From Bdellovibrionales bacterium (GTDB lineage Bacteria; Bdellovibrionota_G; JALEGL01; JAGRAY01): DNA of 14,702 nucleotides. The position numbers and the translations under genes were made by a program. The notes beneath the pieces were generated by a model. That model was not told the DNA's origin. It did not search any database and saw only the letters and a list, made by a program, of their open reading frames with translations. Shown piece by piece: positions 14,656 through 14,702 of the stretch (position 1 is its first letter; each line of letters begins with the position of its first letter). Where the stretch lies: assembly GCA_020434375.1 (NCBI GenBank), contig JAGRAY010000016.1:4268-18969 (forward strand), read 5' to 3'.

Positions 14656-14702
14656 ATGAGCAATCTTAAAACAAACAGAACCACGGGCAAAAGACTTCCC
14701 AG
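14656..14702 (+). CDS. Possible start of an unknown gene (truncated by right edge)
   Basis: An ATG at 14656 opens a frame of 15 codons to the window end (MSNLKTNRTTGKRLP). It is preceded by AAAGG ten bases upstream and by a plausible promoter. The fragment is too short to identify or to prove coding. Confidence 0.35.
   Translation, partial: MSNLKTNRTTGKRLP

Overview
The window looks like a chromosomal segment of a Gram-negative bacterium with fairly low G+C. It carries many exported proteins and lipoproteins with LxxC-type lipoboxes, a VWA protein with thrombospondin-type-3-like Asp repeats, and a TMTC-like GT-C/TPR membrane protein. Together these suggest a Bdellovibrionota or deltaproteobacterial-type organism. 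That assignment is inference from gene content and style, not from a marker comparison.

Left part (1-4423): two minus-strand genes for small exported proteins, the second running off the left edge, overlap tightly (the SD of one spans the stop of the other). Divergent from them is a long surface lipoprotein gene with a VWA domain and Asp-rich Ca-binding-like repeats. It converges with a minus-strand pair: an unrecognised exported 325-aa protein followed by a short-chain dehydrogenase.

Centre (about 4500-10440): the conserved protein quality-control block tig-clpP-clpX-lon, all on the plus strand. Trigger factor folds nascent chains, ClpXP and Lon degrade misfolded or regulatory proteins. All catalytic motifs are intact. 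lon has its own upstream region with a sigma-32-like promoter candidate, and is followed by a perfect 15-bp inverted repeat.

Right part (10610-14702): a small lipoprotein gene; a minus-strand tRNA-Val(UAC) whose 3' end is duplicated 170 bp away, the two copies enclosing a very GC-rich structured cassette; then an operon-like plus-strand trio (exported SRPBCC/START-like protein, TMTC-like GT-C protein with C-terminal TPRs, and a peptide deformylase homologue in which the metal-ligand Cys of motif II is Asp); a tRNA-Asp(GUC) with its own promoter; a C-terminal remnant of a YcxB-like protein on the minus strand; and the possible start of a new plus-strand gene at the right edge.

No CRISPR array, insertion sequence, phage gene or obvious defence system was seen. 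The most unusual signals are the deformylase with a substituted metal ligand and the tRNA-Val 3'-end repeat/cassette. I do not see a clear new multi-gene system.
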